12,775 bases of DNA, from NCBI GenBank assembly GCA_937989795.1, contig CALKBB010000332.1:1-12775 (forward strand), given 5' to 3'. This document shows positions 1-6,476 of this stretch, in pieces. A program made the position numbers and the translations under genes. The first letter of the stretch is position 1. Every line of letters starts with the position of its first letter. Under the pieces are notes generated by a model. The model searched no databases. It saw nothing but the letters and a program-made list of their open reading frames with translations, and was not told the origin of the DNA. This stretch comes from an uncultured Collinsella sp. (GTDB taxonomy: Bacteria > Actinomycetota > Coriobacteriia > Coriobacteriales > Coriobacteriaceae).

Positions 1-2114
1 AAGAATCCGATAATCTTGTCCTTAATCGATTTGACCGTGTTGTACACTGCGTCAACGCCGGATTTGGCCGCGCTCTTGATGCCGTTCCAAATCGAGCTAA
101 AGGCGCTCTTGATGCCGTTCCAACAAGAATCCCAAGCGCCCTTGATGGTGCCGAGCACAGAGCTGATGATTCCTGAGATAGCGTTGATAACTGAGCTAAC
201 GATATTCTTAATACCGTTCCACACCGTGGAAGCAATGGCTTTAATGCCCTCCCACACGCCGGACCAATTACCTTGGATAGCCGCGAGTACTGTACCGATA
301 ACGGCGTTAACGACCTGCATAACGGTTGTGATAACCGTTTGGATAACGGGCCAAACAGCATTGATAACCGCAGCGATAACCGCGCATGCAGTAGAGAAGA
401 CCGTTTGGATAATCGGCCAAACGACGGAGATAACCGCCATGATAACGGTCATTACCGTGGTGATGATGGTTTGAATCACGGGCCACACTGCATTGATAAC
501 GGCCATGATAACCTGACACGCCATCGAGATGTAGTTCTGCACCGTGGGCCATACCTGCGTAACGATGAGCTGGATAGCGCTCATCACGACGGAAACGACA
601 GCCTGAATCACGGGCCAAACAGCTTGGATGATGCTTTGAATCACGGAGCAAGCCGTGGTGAAAGCCGCCTGAATCGTCGGCCATGCAGACACGACGAAAT
701 CCTTAACAGCACCCATTACTTGCGTTACAACCTGCTGAACTACGGGCCAATATTGCGTTACAACGCTTTGAATCACGGAGCAAGCCGTGGTAACTGCCTG
801 CTGGATGTAAGGCCACACCTGAGCCGCAGCCGATTGGATACCAGACCAGGCGGAGTTAATAGCGTTGCGCACGTCCTCGTTTGTGTTATAGAGCGCCGCA
901 AGGCCGACAACGACCGCCGCGATTGCAGCGATTATCAGGCCAACAGGACCACCGGCAACGGCAGAAAGCGCCGCGCCAAGTGACTTGAAGCCGGATACGA
1001 TGCCGAAAACCTTTTGCAGTCCGCCCATCGCTGGGAGAAGCAGCGTGAATGCCGTGATAGCAGGCGCAATGGCAGGTGCGAGTTGGTTGAAAGCGTTAAC
1101 GATTCCGTCAAGGAAACCGCTAGGCAACGCGCTTTTGATTTGGCCGAAAACGGAAGCGATGCCGCTCACGCCTTTTGAAACAACGTCCTTGATGCCGTAG
1201 ATAACCGTAGCGATCGCATCAGCGGTCTTGCCAAAGCTGCCGCTAAAGGCGTTAATTGCGCCTGAGATATTTTCAGCACCGAACGCATTGATAATCGTCT
1301 GAACTGCTTTCGCAACGCGGTTTGAGATGTTATCAAGCGCGGTTCCGATGCCCTGCGTTGAGTCCTTGGCCTGCTGCGCGAACGATGCGAAGCCATCCAC
1401 GCCTTCTTGGTCAAGTTTCAGAACGGCTGCGTTGAAATCATCCATCGTAATGGAGCCGTCTTTTAGGGCATTGTACAGGTCTTTAGAGTTAGCGGTCGGG
1501 CCAATAAGCGCCTTCGCCACCTGGTTTAGCTGTCCAGGCATGACCTCTTGCAAGGTCTTCCAGTCTTGCAGTTCGGGCTTGCCTTTGCTCAGGATTTGGC
1601 TGTATTGCTGCATCGCGCGAGAAACGTCCGCGGTCGATGCACCGGAGGCCAAGCACATATCGTTAAACGCGATGCCTATATTCGTCGCTTCATCAAGGGA
1701 GCCGCACAATGGCGCAAGCTGCTGAACCATTGATGTAAGCCCCGGTAGCGATGTAGGCAAGCCGTCGATAGACGCGGACATCTTTTTAATCGACGCTTCG
1801 GCTTCTTGGCTCGAATACCCAAGGTTTTTCATGACCTTTGGGAAATTGTTCATGGTGTCAACGCGGCTAATTGCGCTGCCAAGCGAGTTGCTAATAGCTG
1901 TAAACGCCTTGCTTGTGATCGTTGAAACAAGACCAGCAACCGCGCCAGCCTTGGCGCTCAGGCCATCGCTAAAGCTCGTTCCTGTCTGCGCGCCCGCCTT
2001 CGAGCCAATGGCGCTAGCACCTGAAAAAGCGCCGTTCAACTGCTCAGTAATCGACTCGGTGAGGTTATCGAATTTAGGGGTAAGCAGCACTGAACCGCGC
2101 GCAACATCAGCCAT
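1..2114 (-). CDS. Phage tail tape measure protein (partial, C-terminus outside window)
   Basis: This protein sets tail length and is carried inside the tail tube. About 704 residues are visible; the 3' end lies beyond position 1. The start is ATG at 2114, just after an AGGGGTGAT ribosome binding site and 10 bases after the chaperone stop. The N-terminal part (roughly residues 1-330) reads like the tape-measure N-terminal domain (TIGR02675-type), with LGYSSQEAEASIKKMSASID and a PELQDWKTLQEVMPGQLNQV stretch. A strongly hydrophobic, Gly/Ala/Val-rich segment at about 380-410 may be a membrane-inserting helix, as is common in this family. Residues 433-608 are eight 22-residue Trp-Pro repeats, followed by W-x-G-I-K repeats to the window edge. 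Position after the major tail and chaperone genes is the normal one. Confidence is high from gene order, repeats and size; the total length is unknown. Confidence 0.93.
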   Translation of the reverse strand, partial: MADVARGSVLLTPKFDNLTESITEQLNGAFSGASAIGSKAGAQTGTSFSDGLSAKAGAVAGLVSTITSKAFTAISNSLGSAISRVDTMNNFPKVMKNLGYSSQEAEASIKKMSASIDGLPTSLPGLTSMVQQLAPLCGSLDEATNIGIAFNDMCLASGASTADVSRAMQQYSQILSKGKPELQDWKTLQEVMPGQLNQVAKALIGPTANSKDLYNALKDGSITMDDFNAAVLKLDQEGVDGFASFAQQAKDSTQGIGTALDNISNRVAKAVQTIINAFGAENISGAINAFSGSFGKTADAIATVIYGIKDVVSKGVSGIASVFGQIKSALPSGFLDGIVNAFNQLAPAIAPAITAFTLLLPAMGGLQKVFGIVSGFKSLGAALSAVAGGPVGLIIAAIAAVVVGLAALYNTNEDVRNAINSAWSGIQSAAAQVWPYIQQAVTTACSVIQSVVTQYWPVVQQVVTQVMGAVKDFVVSAWPTIQAAFTTACSVIQSIIQAVWPVIQAVVSVVMSAIQLIVTQVWPTVQNYISMACQVIMAVINAVWPVIQTIITTVMTVIMAVISVVWPIIQTVFSTACAVIAAVINAVWPVIQTVITTVMQVVNAVIGTVLAAIQGNWSGVWEGIKAIASTVWNGIKNIVSSVINAISGIISSVLGTIKGAWDSCWNGIKSAFSSIWNGIKSAAKSGVDAVYNTVKSIKDKIIGF
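70..123 (-). repeat. Short 33-bp direct repeat (W-N-G-I-K motif)
   Basis: A 21-base identity occurs at 70-90 and again at 103-123, 33 bases (11 codons) apart. It encodes the (I/C)WNGIKSA motif of the tape measure protein. It continues the 11-residue periodicity of the upstream 22-residue units and is a normal feature of Gram-positive phage tape measures. Confidence 0.75.
291..818 (-). repeat. Eight tandem 66-bp repeats inside the tape measure gene
   Basis: Eight in-frame units of 22 codons each begin with (V/A/Y)WP(x)(I/V)Q. Units 1, 3, 5 and 7 carry Ala-Cys at unit positions 12-13, and units 2, 4, 6 and 8 carry Val-Met there. The real period is therefore 44 residues (132 bp). At the DNA level a 27-base identity recurs exactly 132 bases apart (starting at 633 and 765), which suggests fairly recent duplication. 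22 is twice 11, fitting a hendecad-type helix. Confidence 0.9.
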
Positions 2115-2124
2115 TTAATCACCC

Positions 2125-2538
2125 CTATTCGCCTTCCTCATCCACCTCCGTTGCGGTAGTGGAGGACCGAGCGCCGAATAGAAGCGCATCGATTCTCGCC
2201 TTATCCACGTTGAGATGGGTTTTCTTCTTTTTCTTCTTCTTCGCCTTCGGTCTAGGAATCGGCTTCGGCTTCTTGCCCTTGCCGCCGCCCAGGCCATAGG
2301 ATATGTTTGCTAGCTGGTCTACGATGAGTGCAAGCAGATAGGTGCTCTCGTCCCATTCCAGCTCAGGGTGTAGGCGTATAAAGGTGCGCGATTGCGCCGG
2401 GAGCTGCGCGGTAAGAGTCGCAATTGCCGCGAAGCGCCCAGAATCCATCATCGCGTTTAAATCCAACCGGTAATACTGCTGGAAATCTGCCGTGAGCTCG
2501 TCCCGATAATCAAGAAGTATCGGAGCGAGCGCCGCTAG
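2125..2538 (-). CDS. Tail assembly chaperone, -1 frameshift extension (GT-type second ORF)
   Basis: This is the second half of a frameshifted tail chaperone, analogous to the T part of lambda G-GT. The reading frame is open without a break from the slippery site at 2538-2544 to the TAG at 2125-2127, adding 137 residues to the first ORF and giving a fusion of about 275 residues. It has no convincing independent start: the first Met is well inside and no ribosome binding site precedes it. The first part (LAALAPILLDYRDELTADFQ, then a hydrophobic helix STYLLALIVDQLANISYGL) resembles DUF5361-like tail chaperone extensions. A lysine-rich segment follows, with seven Lys in a row, and then an acidic end (EVDEEGE). 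Expected role: binding the tape measure and recruiting tail tube protein. Family assignment is from memory of the pattern; the position and frame relation are seen directly. Confidence 0.85.
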   Translation of the reverse strand, partial: LAALAPILLDYRDELTADFQQYYRLDLNAMMDSGRFAAIATLTAQLPAQSRTFIRLHPELEWDESTYLLALIVDQLANISYGLGGGKGKKPKPIPRPKAKKKKKKKTHLNVDKARIDALLFGARSSTTATEVDEEGE

Positions 2539-2544
2539 TTTTTT
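2496..2544 (-). promoter_or_regulatory. Programmed -1 ribosomal frameshift signal
   Basis: Minus-strand bases 2544-2538 read A AAA AAC with codons AAA and AAC in the zero frame, the canonical X XXY YYZ heptamer. The zero-frame stop TAG follows at once (2537-2535). After a 7-nt spacer, bases 2530-2518 pair with 2508-2496: 13 positions with one G.U pair and one C/A mismatch, and a 9-nt loop. The -1 frame then stays open for 137 codons. Heptamer, spacer length, downstream stem and open frame together make a complete signal at the conserved location for tail chaperones. Confidence 0.92.
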
Positions 2545-2951
2545 ACTTCGAGGTGGTTGAACAGCTCGTTTTCGATGCGCATAATCTCTTCGAAGTCCTC
2601 ATAGCCCATCTTGGCCTTAACGACTTCGCACACCTTGTCATCCACCTTGCCGCCGAATACGAAATCGTAGAGCGCCAGCGCGCACGAAATTGGAGCGTCC
2701 TCGCCCTTGCGCTCGTAATCCTGGAACTCAGCGAACATGCGGATGAACTCGCGGGATTTGATACGGCGCATATCGACGCGGTACGTCTCGCCCTCGAATT
2801 CGACGTCCTTCTCATAGGGCTGCTTATCGTCATGGACGACGCTTAACCTAGGCTCACGGTCCATGTAACGCGCCGTAATTGTCTCGCGCTGCATTTCCTT
2901 CGCGGTTGCGTACTCGCGGAGCTGCTCAGGGGTCATATCCTCGATATTCAT
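2535..2951 (-). CDS. Tail assembly chaperone (G-type first ORF)
   Basis: This 138-residue acidic protein lies between the major tail and tape measure genes, the standard place for the G-type tail assembly chaperone. ATG at 2951 is chosen because AAAGGA lies a few bases upstream; the longer in-frame option at 2975 would begin inside the preceding hairpin. It begins MNIEDMTPEQLREYATAKE. The middle (EFEGETYRVDMRRIKSREFI) resembles tail chaperone proteins that bind the tape measure, and the end (NELFNHLEVKN) runs straight into the slippery site. Termination at TAG 2535-2537 gives the short product; a fraction of ribosomes should shift to the -1 frame and make the long form. No enzymatic motif is seen. 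Confidence 0.85.
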   Translation of the reverse strand: MNIEDMTPEQLREYATAKEMQRETITARYMDREPRLSVVHDDKQPYEKDVEFEGETYRVDMRRIKSREFIRMFAEFQDYERKGEDAPISCALALYDFVFGGKVDDKVCEVVKAKMGYEDFEEIMRIENELFNHLEVKN

Positions 2952-2972
2952 TTTCAATCCTTTCGGTAGGCC

Positions 2973-3035
2973 CACGGAGGACGGTAAGGACGGCTTTAGC
3001 GCCTACTACCAAAGCCATCCTTACCGCCCTCCATG
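2973..3035 (-). promoter_or_regulatory. Long hairpin between major tail and chaperone genes
   Basis: The core arms are 2976-2997 and 3011-3032 (22 bases each, 13-nt loop). They extend by three more pairs to 2973 and 3035. In minus-strand RNA all 25 positions pair, three of them as G.U. On the plus strand those three would be A/C mismatches, so the structure favours the mRNA sense. There is no U-run after it, so it is not a classic intrinsic terminator. It starts about 20 bases after the tail protein stop and ends about 22 bases before the chaperone ATG. Likely roles are protecting the 3' end of the abundant tail mRNA, partial attenuation, or processing by a double-strand RNase. Confidence 0.85.
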
Positions 3036-3055
3036 CGGAAAGCGGTAGTTGCAGC

Positions 3056-3664
3056 CTAGGCGGCAATAGTAGTCGTGTCGTAGATGTACTCGCGCATGCA
3101 GTCGCCATCAAAGAAATCGGACGGCAGGCACTTGATTGTGGGCGTGTATCCGGCGAGGTCGGAATTGTTCATCTCTTGATCATCGCGTTCAGTGATAACG
3201 CCGTTAGGGATAACGATGCGCTTAACCTTTGTGTCGGATACGACAGCATCGAAGATGAAGAGATGAGCGCCAGTGAAATTCTTGTTATGGCGAACGGTGG
3301 TGGTTCCCTTGCTGTCTGACGTGACGTTCGCGTCGCCGTAAACGGTCTTGAGCACGGTGTCACGTGCTTCGAGGAAAGTCACCTCAACGCCCTCGGAATA
3401 AGAGGTCATGGGCGAGACGATGGTCACGCCGCTCCAATCGGTCTTATCGTCGGTGTCGGTGTCGGTCGTGACGGTAACTCCGTCCTCGGAGATGTAACCA
3501 AGGGATTTGAGCACAGCGCTAGGTGCCTTGCAGAGATCTGCAAGGGTCTTGGTCATATCGATAAACGGGGTGGGGTCGGTGCCAGCCGGGGCAACGCAGG
3601 CGTAACCGCCCTCACGGCCCTTGGCGATACCGACGTTAGAAGCATCAAGCATGTTTTCAGCCAT
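3056..3664 (-). CDS. Major tail (tube) protein
   Basis: This 202-residue protein builds the tail tube. The start ATG at 3664 has AAAGGAT 8 bases upstream. The sequence has the pattern of Gram-positive siphophage major tail proteins: an N-terminal NVGIAKGREGGYACVAPAGT strand pair, a long middle with alternating beta-type residues and many Asp/Thr (a run of TDTDTDDKTDW), and a C-terminal KRIVIPNGVITERDDQE segment typical of the last strands of a tail-tube fold. No Ig-like extra domain is seen. It sits between the tail-completion gene and the chaperone pair, bracketed by two RNA hairpins, which fits a gene that must be made in large excess. Confidence 0.87.
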   Translation of the reverse strand: MAENMLDASNVGIAKGREGGYACVAPAGTDPTPFIDMTKTLADLCKAPSAVLKSLGYISEDGVTVTTDTDTDDKTDWSGVTIVSPMTSYSEGVEVTFLEARDTVLKTVYGDANVTSDSKGTTTVRHNKNFTGAHLFIFDAVVSDTKVKRIVIPNGVITERDDQEMNNSDLAGYTPTIKCLPSDFFDGDCMREYIYDTTTIAA

Positions 3665-3680
3665 TTTGCTAATCCTTTCT

Positions 3681-3712
3681 AAAAAAGAAAGCCGCTACGC
3701 TCTGGTAACGGC
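3681..3712 (-). terminator. Intrinsic terminator-like hairpin before the major tail gene
   Basis: In minus-strand RNA, bases 3712-3705 (GCCGUUAC) pair with 3698-3691 (GUAGCGGC) as an 8-bp stem including one G.U, with a 6-nt loop, followed by UUUCUUUUUU at 3690-3681. It overlaps the stop codon of the tail-completion gene and ends only about 17 bases before the major tail protein start. It could be a partial terminator or a processing and stability element. Confidence 0.7.
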
Positions 3713-4042
3713 CATGAAATCGAGTTGATAGCGGTAGCACCTGCTATCAGGGTCCGGGAAGCTGTAAATTCCGCCAACGGAACATGAGCAGACGTTCGGG
3801 CAGGTCTCGCGCATGTTGGTCAGCACCTCGCGCGCCATGAGTGCGAGGGTGTAGGCTTCCGTCTCTCTCTCCGCCCAGCATTGCACGGCGAGGTTCGGAG
3901 CATCGCGGCAAAGCGAATAGCCGCCGCCCGTGCGCTCAACCGTCGTGAAGCGCTGCGGTCGGTCTGCCGGTACGATAGAGCTGGACGGAACTCCCAGACC
4001 CTTTTCGAGCGCCGCGCAGGTTGCGGCGATAACGTCAAACAT
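3695..4042 (-). CDS. Putative tail completion / tail terminator protein
   Basis: This small protein of about 115 residues lies directly before the major tail gene, where siphophages place the tail terminator or tail-completion protein. ATG at 4042 is chosen; it overlaps the previous stop as TGATG, showing translational coupling, and AAGAAAGG lies about 12 bases upstream. The TTG at 4054 touches that Shine-Dalgarno and is unlikely. It begins MFDVIAATCAALEKGLGV, has a Cys-rich middle (SLCRDAPNLAVQCWAE) and ends with strand-like YRYQLDFMAVTRA, the alpha-beta pattern of lambda gpU-like or DUF3168-like proteins. The role is mainly inferred from position and size; the individual family is not certain. 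Confidence 0.65.
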   Translation of the reverse strand: MFDVIAATCAALEKGLGVPSSSIVPADRPQRFTTVERTGGGYSLCRDAPNLAVQCWAERETEAYTLALMAREVLTNMRETCPNVCSCSVGGIYSFPDPDSRCYRYQLDFMAVTRA

Positions 4043-4335
4043 CAGATGCCACAACCTTTCTTAAGCGTGTTGTTGCGCAGGTTGTCGATGTAAGCGTCAG
4101 CATTGGCAACGCCGACGCGAACGCCGTTGCACCAACTCAACGGCTTTACCTGCACATCGTATTCAGGGTGCCCGTGCGGAAGGCTTGCCAGAGAATTGCA
4201 GCGCGCCGCATATCCCGCGCCCTGCTCGTAGAGCATCCCGGTAACGCCGTCGCTCTTCGTGATGGAGACAACTCCGCTGTCTATGTGCTTCACGCGCCCT
4301 TTTAGCTTCATCTTCAACGTGAATCCGCTACCCAT
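4042..4335 (-). CDS. HK97 gp10-like head-tail / minor tail component
   Basis: This 97-residue basic protein starts at ATG 4335, with GAGGTG close upstream, overlapping the last codons of the previous gene (ATGGGTAG). The longer open frame to 4431 lies inside the upstream gene and is rejected. It begins MGSGFTLKMKLKGRVKHID and contains a short beta region (GVVSITKSDGVTGMLYEQGAGYAARCN), then VKPLSWCNGVRVGVANADAY, which matches the layout of HK97 gp10-like proteins (a helix, then strands that end in an I/V-R-V-G-V-A-N segment). Such proteins sit at the head-tail joint or assist tail completion. The four genes 5042-3695 overlap or nearly overlap, so they are co-translated. Confidence 0.62.
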   Translation of the reverse strand: MGSGFTLKMKLKGRVKHIDSGVVSITKSDGVTGMLYEQGAGYAARCNSLASLPHGHPEYDVQVKPLSWCNGVRVGVANADAYIDNLRNNTLKKGCGI

Positions 4336-4669
4336 TGCACACCTCGCATTCGACCGTGCGATTCCAATCGCCGGGGCAATTAGCGTCAAGGTAGGGCTGC
4401 GGGTCTCCGATAACCGCGTATTCAGCGCCAAGGTATTTGACCCTGCAACCGCGCAAAGCCTGCTCGTAGGTCTTCGGAAAATGGAAGGTCATCGCAACCT
4501 TCACGCCGTCCGGCCTAGAAGCTTCGAGGTCGCTCGTTGCGCCGGGCTGCGGCAAGACGTTTTCGACGGTTTCAGCCGTCCATCTGCCGGGCACGGCGTT
4601 ACCGTGCGAATCCTTACTAGCAGCAGTTCGCCGCAATACCTCAACCGCAACGCCGCTAATCAGATTCAT
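4328..4669 (-). CDS. Putative head-tail adaptor / head closure protein
   Basis: This 113-residue protein lies in the connector cluster. The start ATG at 4669 has GGGTGAG just upstream; GTG at 4678 is possible and would add three residues. It overlaps the previous gene by 14 bases. The sequence (VLRRTAASKDSHGNAVPGRW, then a strand-rich core with VKVAMTFHFPKTYEQALRGC and a late GDPQPYLD.NCPGDWNRTVE segment) resembles head-closure (stopper) proteins of Gram-positive siphophages, which often carry 'V.G.P..Y' and 'P..WN..V' elements near the end. The function would be sealing the portal after packaging and binding the tail. Assignment is by pattern and order rather than a firm signature. Confidence 0.62.
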   Translation of the reverse strand: MNLISGVAVEVLRRTAASKDSHGNAVPGRWTAETVENVLPQPGATSDLEASRPDGVKVAMTFHFPKTYEQALRGCRVKYLGAEYAVIGDPQPYLDANCPGDWNRTVECEVCNG

Positions 4670-5042
4670 TGCGCTCACCCGCCATCATCCGGCATGAGAG
4701 AACCGCGCCGGAGGAAAGCCCGAGCAAATCAAGCTCAGATGGAAGGGGGCGCATGTACTGGTCGAGCAGCGAGACGGAGGCCGTGTAACTTCCTGCGGTC
4801 TGCGAGTATTGCGACACGCCGGAAAGCCCGGCAGGCGTGGAGAGCGCTCGATTGACCATCGCCATGCACACTGTGGAGGCGTTGAGGTCCAGCACCTCGT
4901 CCGCACCCGCCGTATAACCGTCCATCTTTCCGAGAAGGTAGCCCGTGGCGCGAAGCAACAGCGCTTCAAGCCGCTTCTCGTCGGCTACCGCGCCATATGC
5001 CGCCGTGTATTCCTCGGGTGTAGCAAATGCCTTGATAGCCAT
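4656..5042 (-). CDS. Head-tail connector, Gp19/Gp15/Gp42-like
   Basis: This 128-residue protein is the first gene after the major capsid, the usual place of the adaptor that docks on the portal. ATG at 5042 has AGGAG 9 bases upstream. It begins MAIKAFATPEEYTAAYG and has a helical N-terminal half (EKRLEALLLRATGYLLGKMD, then TVCMAMVNRAL). Its second half, GVSQYSQTAGSYTASVSLLD followed by LPSELDLLGL, matches the conserved 'S...G.YS.S......L.......LLGL' ending of Phage_Gp19-like proteins. The extra C-terminal GAVLSCRMMAGERNESD overlaps the next gene. Confidence 0.75.
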   Translation of the reverse strand: MAIKAFATPEEYTAAYGAVADEKRLEALLLRATGYLLGKMDGYTAGADEVLDLNASTVCMAMVNRALSTPAGLSGVSQYSQTAGSYTASVSLLDQYMRPLPSELDLLGLSSGAVLSCRMMAGERNESD

Positions 5043-5054
5043 CGTGAATCACTC

Positions 5055-5945
5055 CTAGGCAGAAGCGGTGCCGTTGTCGATGCGCACGAAGTCCTTAACG
5101 TCGCGGATAACGAAGCCAACCTCGAACTCGCAGCGGACTGCGAACATGTTGCGCTGCCACAGGTTGAGGGTCTTAGAACCGCTGGTAAGGGTGGCCTGGT
5201 CAGAGATGGAGATATTAACGTCCTTGACCACGCCGTAACGGGCTGCGCTCCAATCGCCGCCGAAACCGAGGACCTCAGCGGACTTGGTACCAGAGGTAAC
5301 AGCAGCCTTATGGGCGGACTTGGTGAAGTACGTGGGGACGGAGAGCACATGGCCCACTTCGCCGTCGGTCTGGACGTTGTTGATGAACAGCGGTCGGTTG
5401 GTGGTGTCCTTGGTCTTCAAAAGCAGGGTCTTTGCCTGCGGGGAGAGGACAAATGCGTTGAGGTCGCTGTCGTTCTCGGCAACCTTGCCGATTGCATCGA
5501 CGAATGCGTCATAGGTCTTGGTGGATGCGTCGACGGAGTTGGTCACGCCCTTGAGGGTGTCGAAGCCGGTGCCGGGAGCGGTACCGAACATGACGGTCTC
5601 ATCGAACTTCTTTGCGATAGCGAACGGCAGTCGGGATACAAGCTCGTTGTAAAGCGCCTCGGTGTTGTCGCGGAACTGGTTAGAGAACGGCTCGATGATA
5701 GCCAGGGTGTAACCCTTCATCTCCTTAGTGGAGAGGGTGTGCTGTGATACGGGCTTGTTCTCGGTCTCGGTGACCCAATCGGCGGCAGGCTCACCGGTGA
5801 TAACCGGGATGGTCAGGCCGTTTCCGGGGAGGTCGATACGCTGAGCGAGCTGCATGATTGCGGAGCTTTCGAGCGTCTTTGCCCAAATCTCGTTGGAAAC
5901 GGAAGAGGGCAGGGTGATAGAAGTCTTATTGATGCCTTCAGCCAT
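5055..5945 (-). CDS. Major capsid protein, HK97 fold
   Basis: This 296-residue protein forms the icosahedral shell. ATG at 5945 has AAGGAG 8 bases upstream. It lacks a long N-terminal delta domain, which fits the separate scaffold gene just before it. Landmarks of the HK97-fold family: an early LPSSVSNEIWAKTLESSAIM helix, then GLTIPVITGEPAADWVTETE (the strand and the WV.E...) followed by KGYTLAIIEPFSNQF and a long helix into ELVSRLPFAIAKKFDETVMF and GTG; later FVLSPQAKTLLLKTKDTTNR; near the end VKDVNISISDQATL and FAVRCEFEVGFVIRDVKDFV. No prohead protease gene is present in this window. Identification is firm from sequence and context. Confidence 0.95.
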   Translation of the reverse strand: MAEGINKTSITLPSSVSNEIWAKTLESSAIMQLAQRIDLPGNGLTIPVITGEPAADWVTETENKPVSQHTLSTKEMKGYTLAIIEPFSNQFRDNTEALYNELVSRLPFAIAKKFDETVMFGTAPGTGFDTLKGVTNSVDASTKTYDAFVDAIGKVAENDSDLNAFVLSPQAKTLLLKTKDTTNRPLFINNVQTDGEVGHVLSVPTYFTKSAHKAAVTSGTKSAEVLGFGGDWSAARYGVVKDVNISISDQATLTSGSKTLNLWQRNMFAVRCEFEVGFVIRDVKDFVRIDNGTASA

Positions 5946-5962
5946 GGTTGATTCTCCTTGTC

Positions 5963-6460
5963 TTAGTTAAAGGCGGTTTTCATAAAGCGCGAAAAATCGT
6001 CCTTCGCGCTACCTGTTTCCTTGATGTCGGCGTGCTTGCCGTCACCGAGCACCACAGGCACGGTTGCAGTGTTTTGGGTCGAATAACGGTCTTTAAGACC
6101 CTCGGCCTTGCTCATGAGGTCATCACGATCACTTGCGGAAATCAGGCTCAGAAGGTCGGCGGGAACTCCGGTAGCTTTAGAAACCTCGTTCACCCATTCC
6201 GCGCGGTCCTTCTCTGCCTGGAGCGCGTCGGCGCGTGCCGTCGCATCCGCGAGCTGCTTTTGAAGCTTTTCAGACTCGCTCATCTGGGATTCCTTGAGTG
6301 CTGCAAGCTCGTCGGCTGCGCCCTTGCGCTGCTTTGCGAGCTTTTCCCACTCGCGGGAATGCTTCTTAAGCTCGTTGTACTTGGCTTCCCAATCGACGGA
6401 CTGTGCAGCTTCGCCGTTCGGCTCCGTCTGCTCATCCATCTTTTTGTTGGTCTCATCCAT
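5963..6460 (-). CDS. Capsid scaffolding protein (DUF4355-like)
   Basis: This 165-residue, highly charged protein lies directly before the major capsid gene with 17 bases between them. ATG at 6460 has a strong AAGGAGG 6 bases upstream. Residues 25-95 are a predicted long coiled coil rich in Lys, Glu, Ala and Leu (ADELAALKESQMSESEKLQK and so on). Next comes a short VSKATGVPADLLSLISASDR segment and an extended hydrophilic stretch, ending with SAKDDFSRFMKTAFN. That order (coiled coil, 'G.P.dll.li', 'F...') is that of phage scaffold proteins of the DUF4355 type. It should guide capsid assembly and then leave or be degraded before packaging. Confidence 0.88.
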   Translation of the reverse strand: MDETNKKMDEQTEPNGEAAQSVDWEAKYNELKKHSREWEKLAKQRKGAADELAALKESQMSESEKLQKQLADATARADALQAEKDRAEWVNEVSKATGVPADLLSLISASDRDDLMSKAEGLKDRYSTQNTATVPVVLGDGKHADIKETGSAKDDFSRFMKTAFN

Positions 6461-6476
6461 GAGTGACCTCCTTACC

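Noticed and set aside
291..818. CRISPR-like array
   Set aside because: The repeats are contiguous coding units of 66 bp without spacers, inside an open tape measure gene.
273..983. A 236-codon plus-strand open frame antisense to the tape measure repeats
   Set aside because: It is a by-product of the 22-codon repeats: the protein is a repeating Asn-His-Asp-Gly pattern with no start signal.
3672..3690. Small CTTTCT/AGAAAG hairpin that could hide the major tail ribosome binding site
   Set aside because: It is only six A/T-rich pairs and competes with the better terminator-like stem at 3691-3712, so it is not called separately.
4336..4431. N-terminal extension of the gp10-like gene to 4431
   Set aside because: These codons lie within the adaptor gene; ATG 4335 has a GAGGTG site and gives the usual family length.
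4809..5747. A 312-codon plus-strand open frame antisense to the capsid gene
   Set aside because: It lies fully opposite the well-identified capsid and connector genes, has no ribosome binding site or family signature, and its composition is that of a mirror frame of a GC-rich gene.
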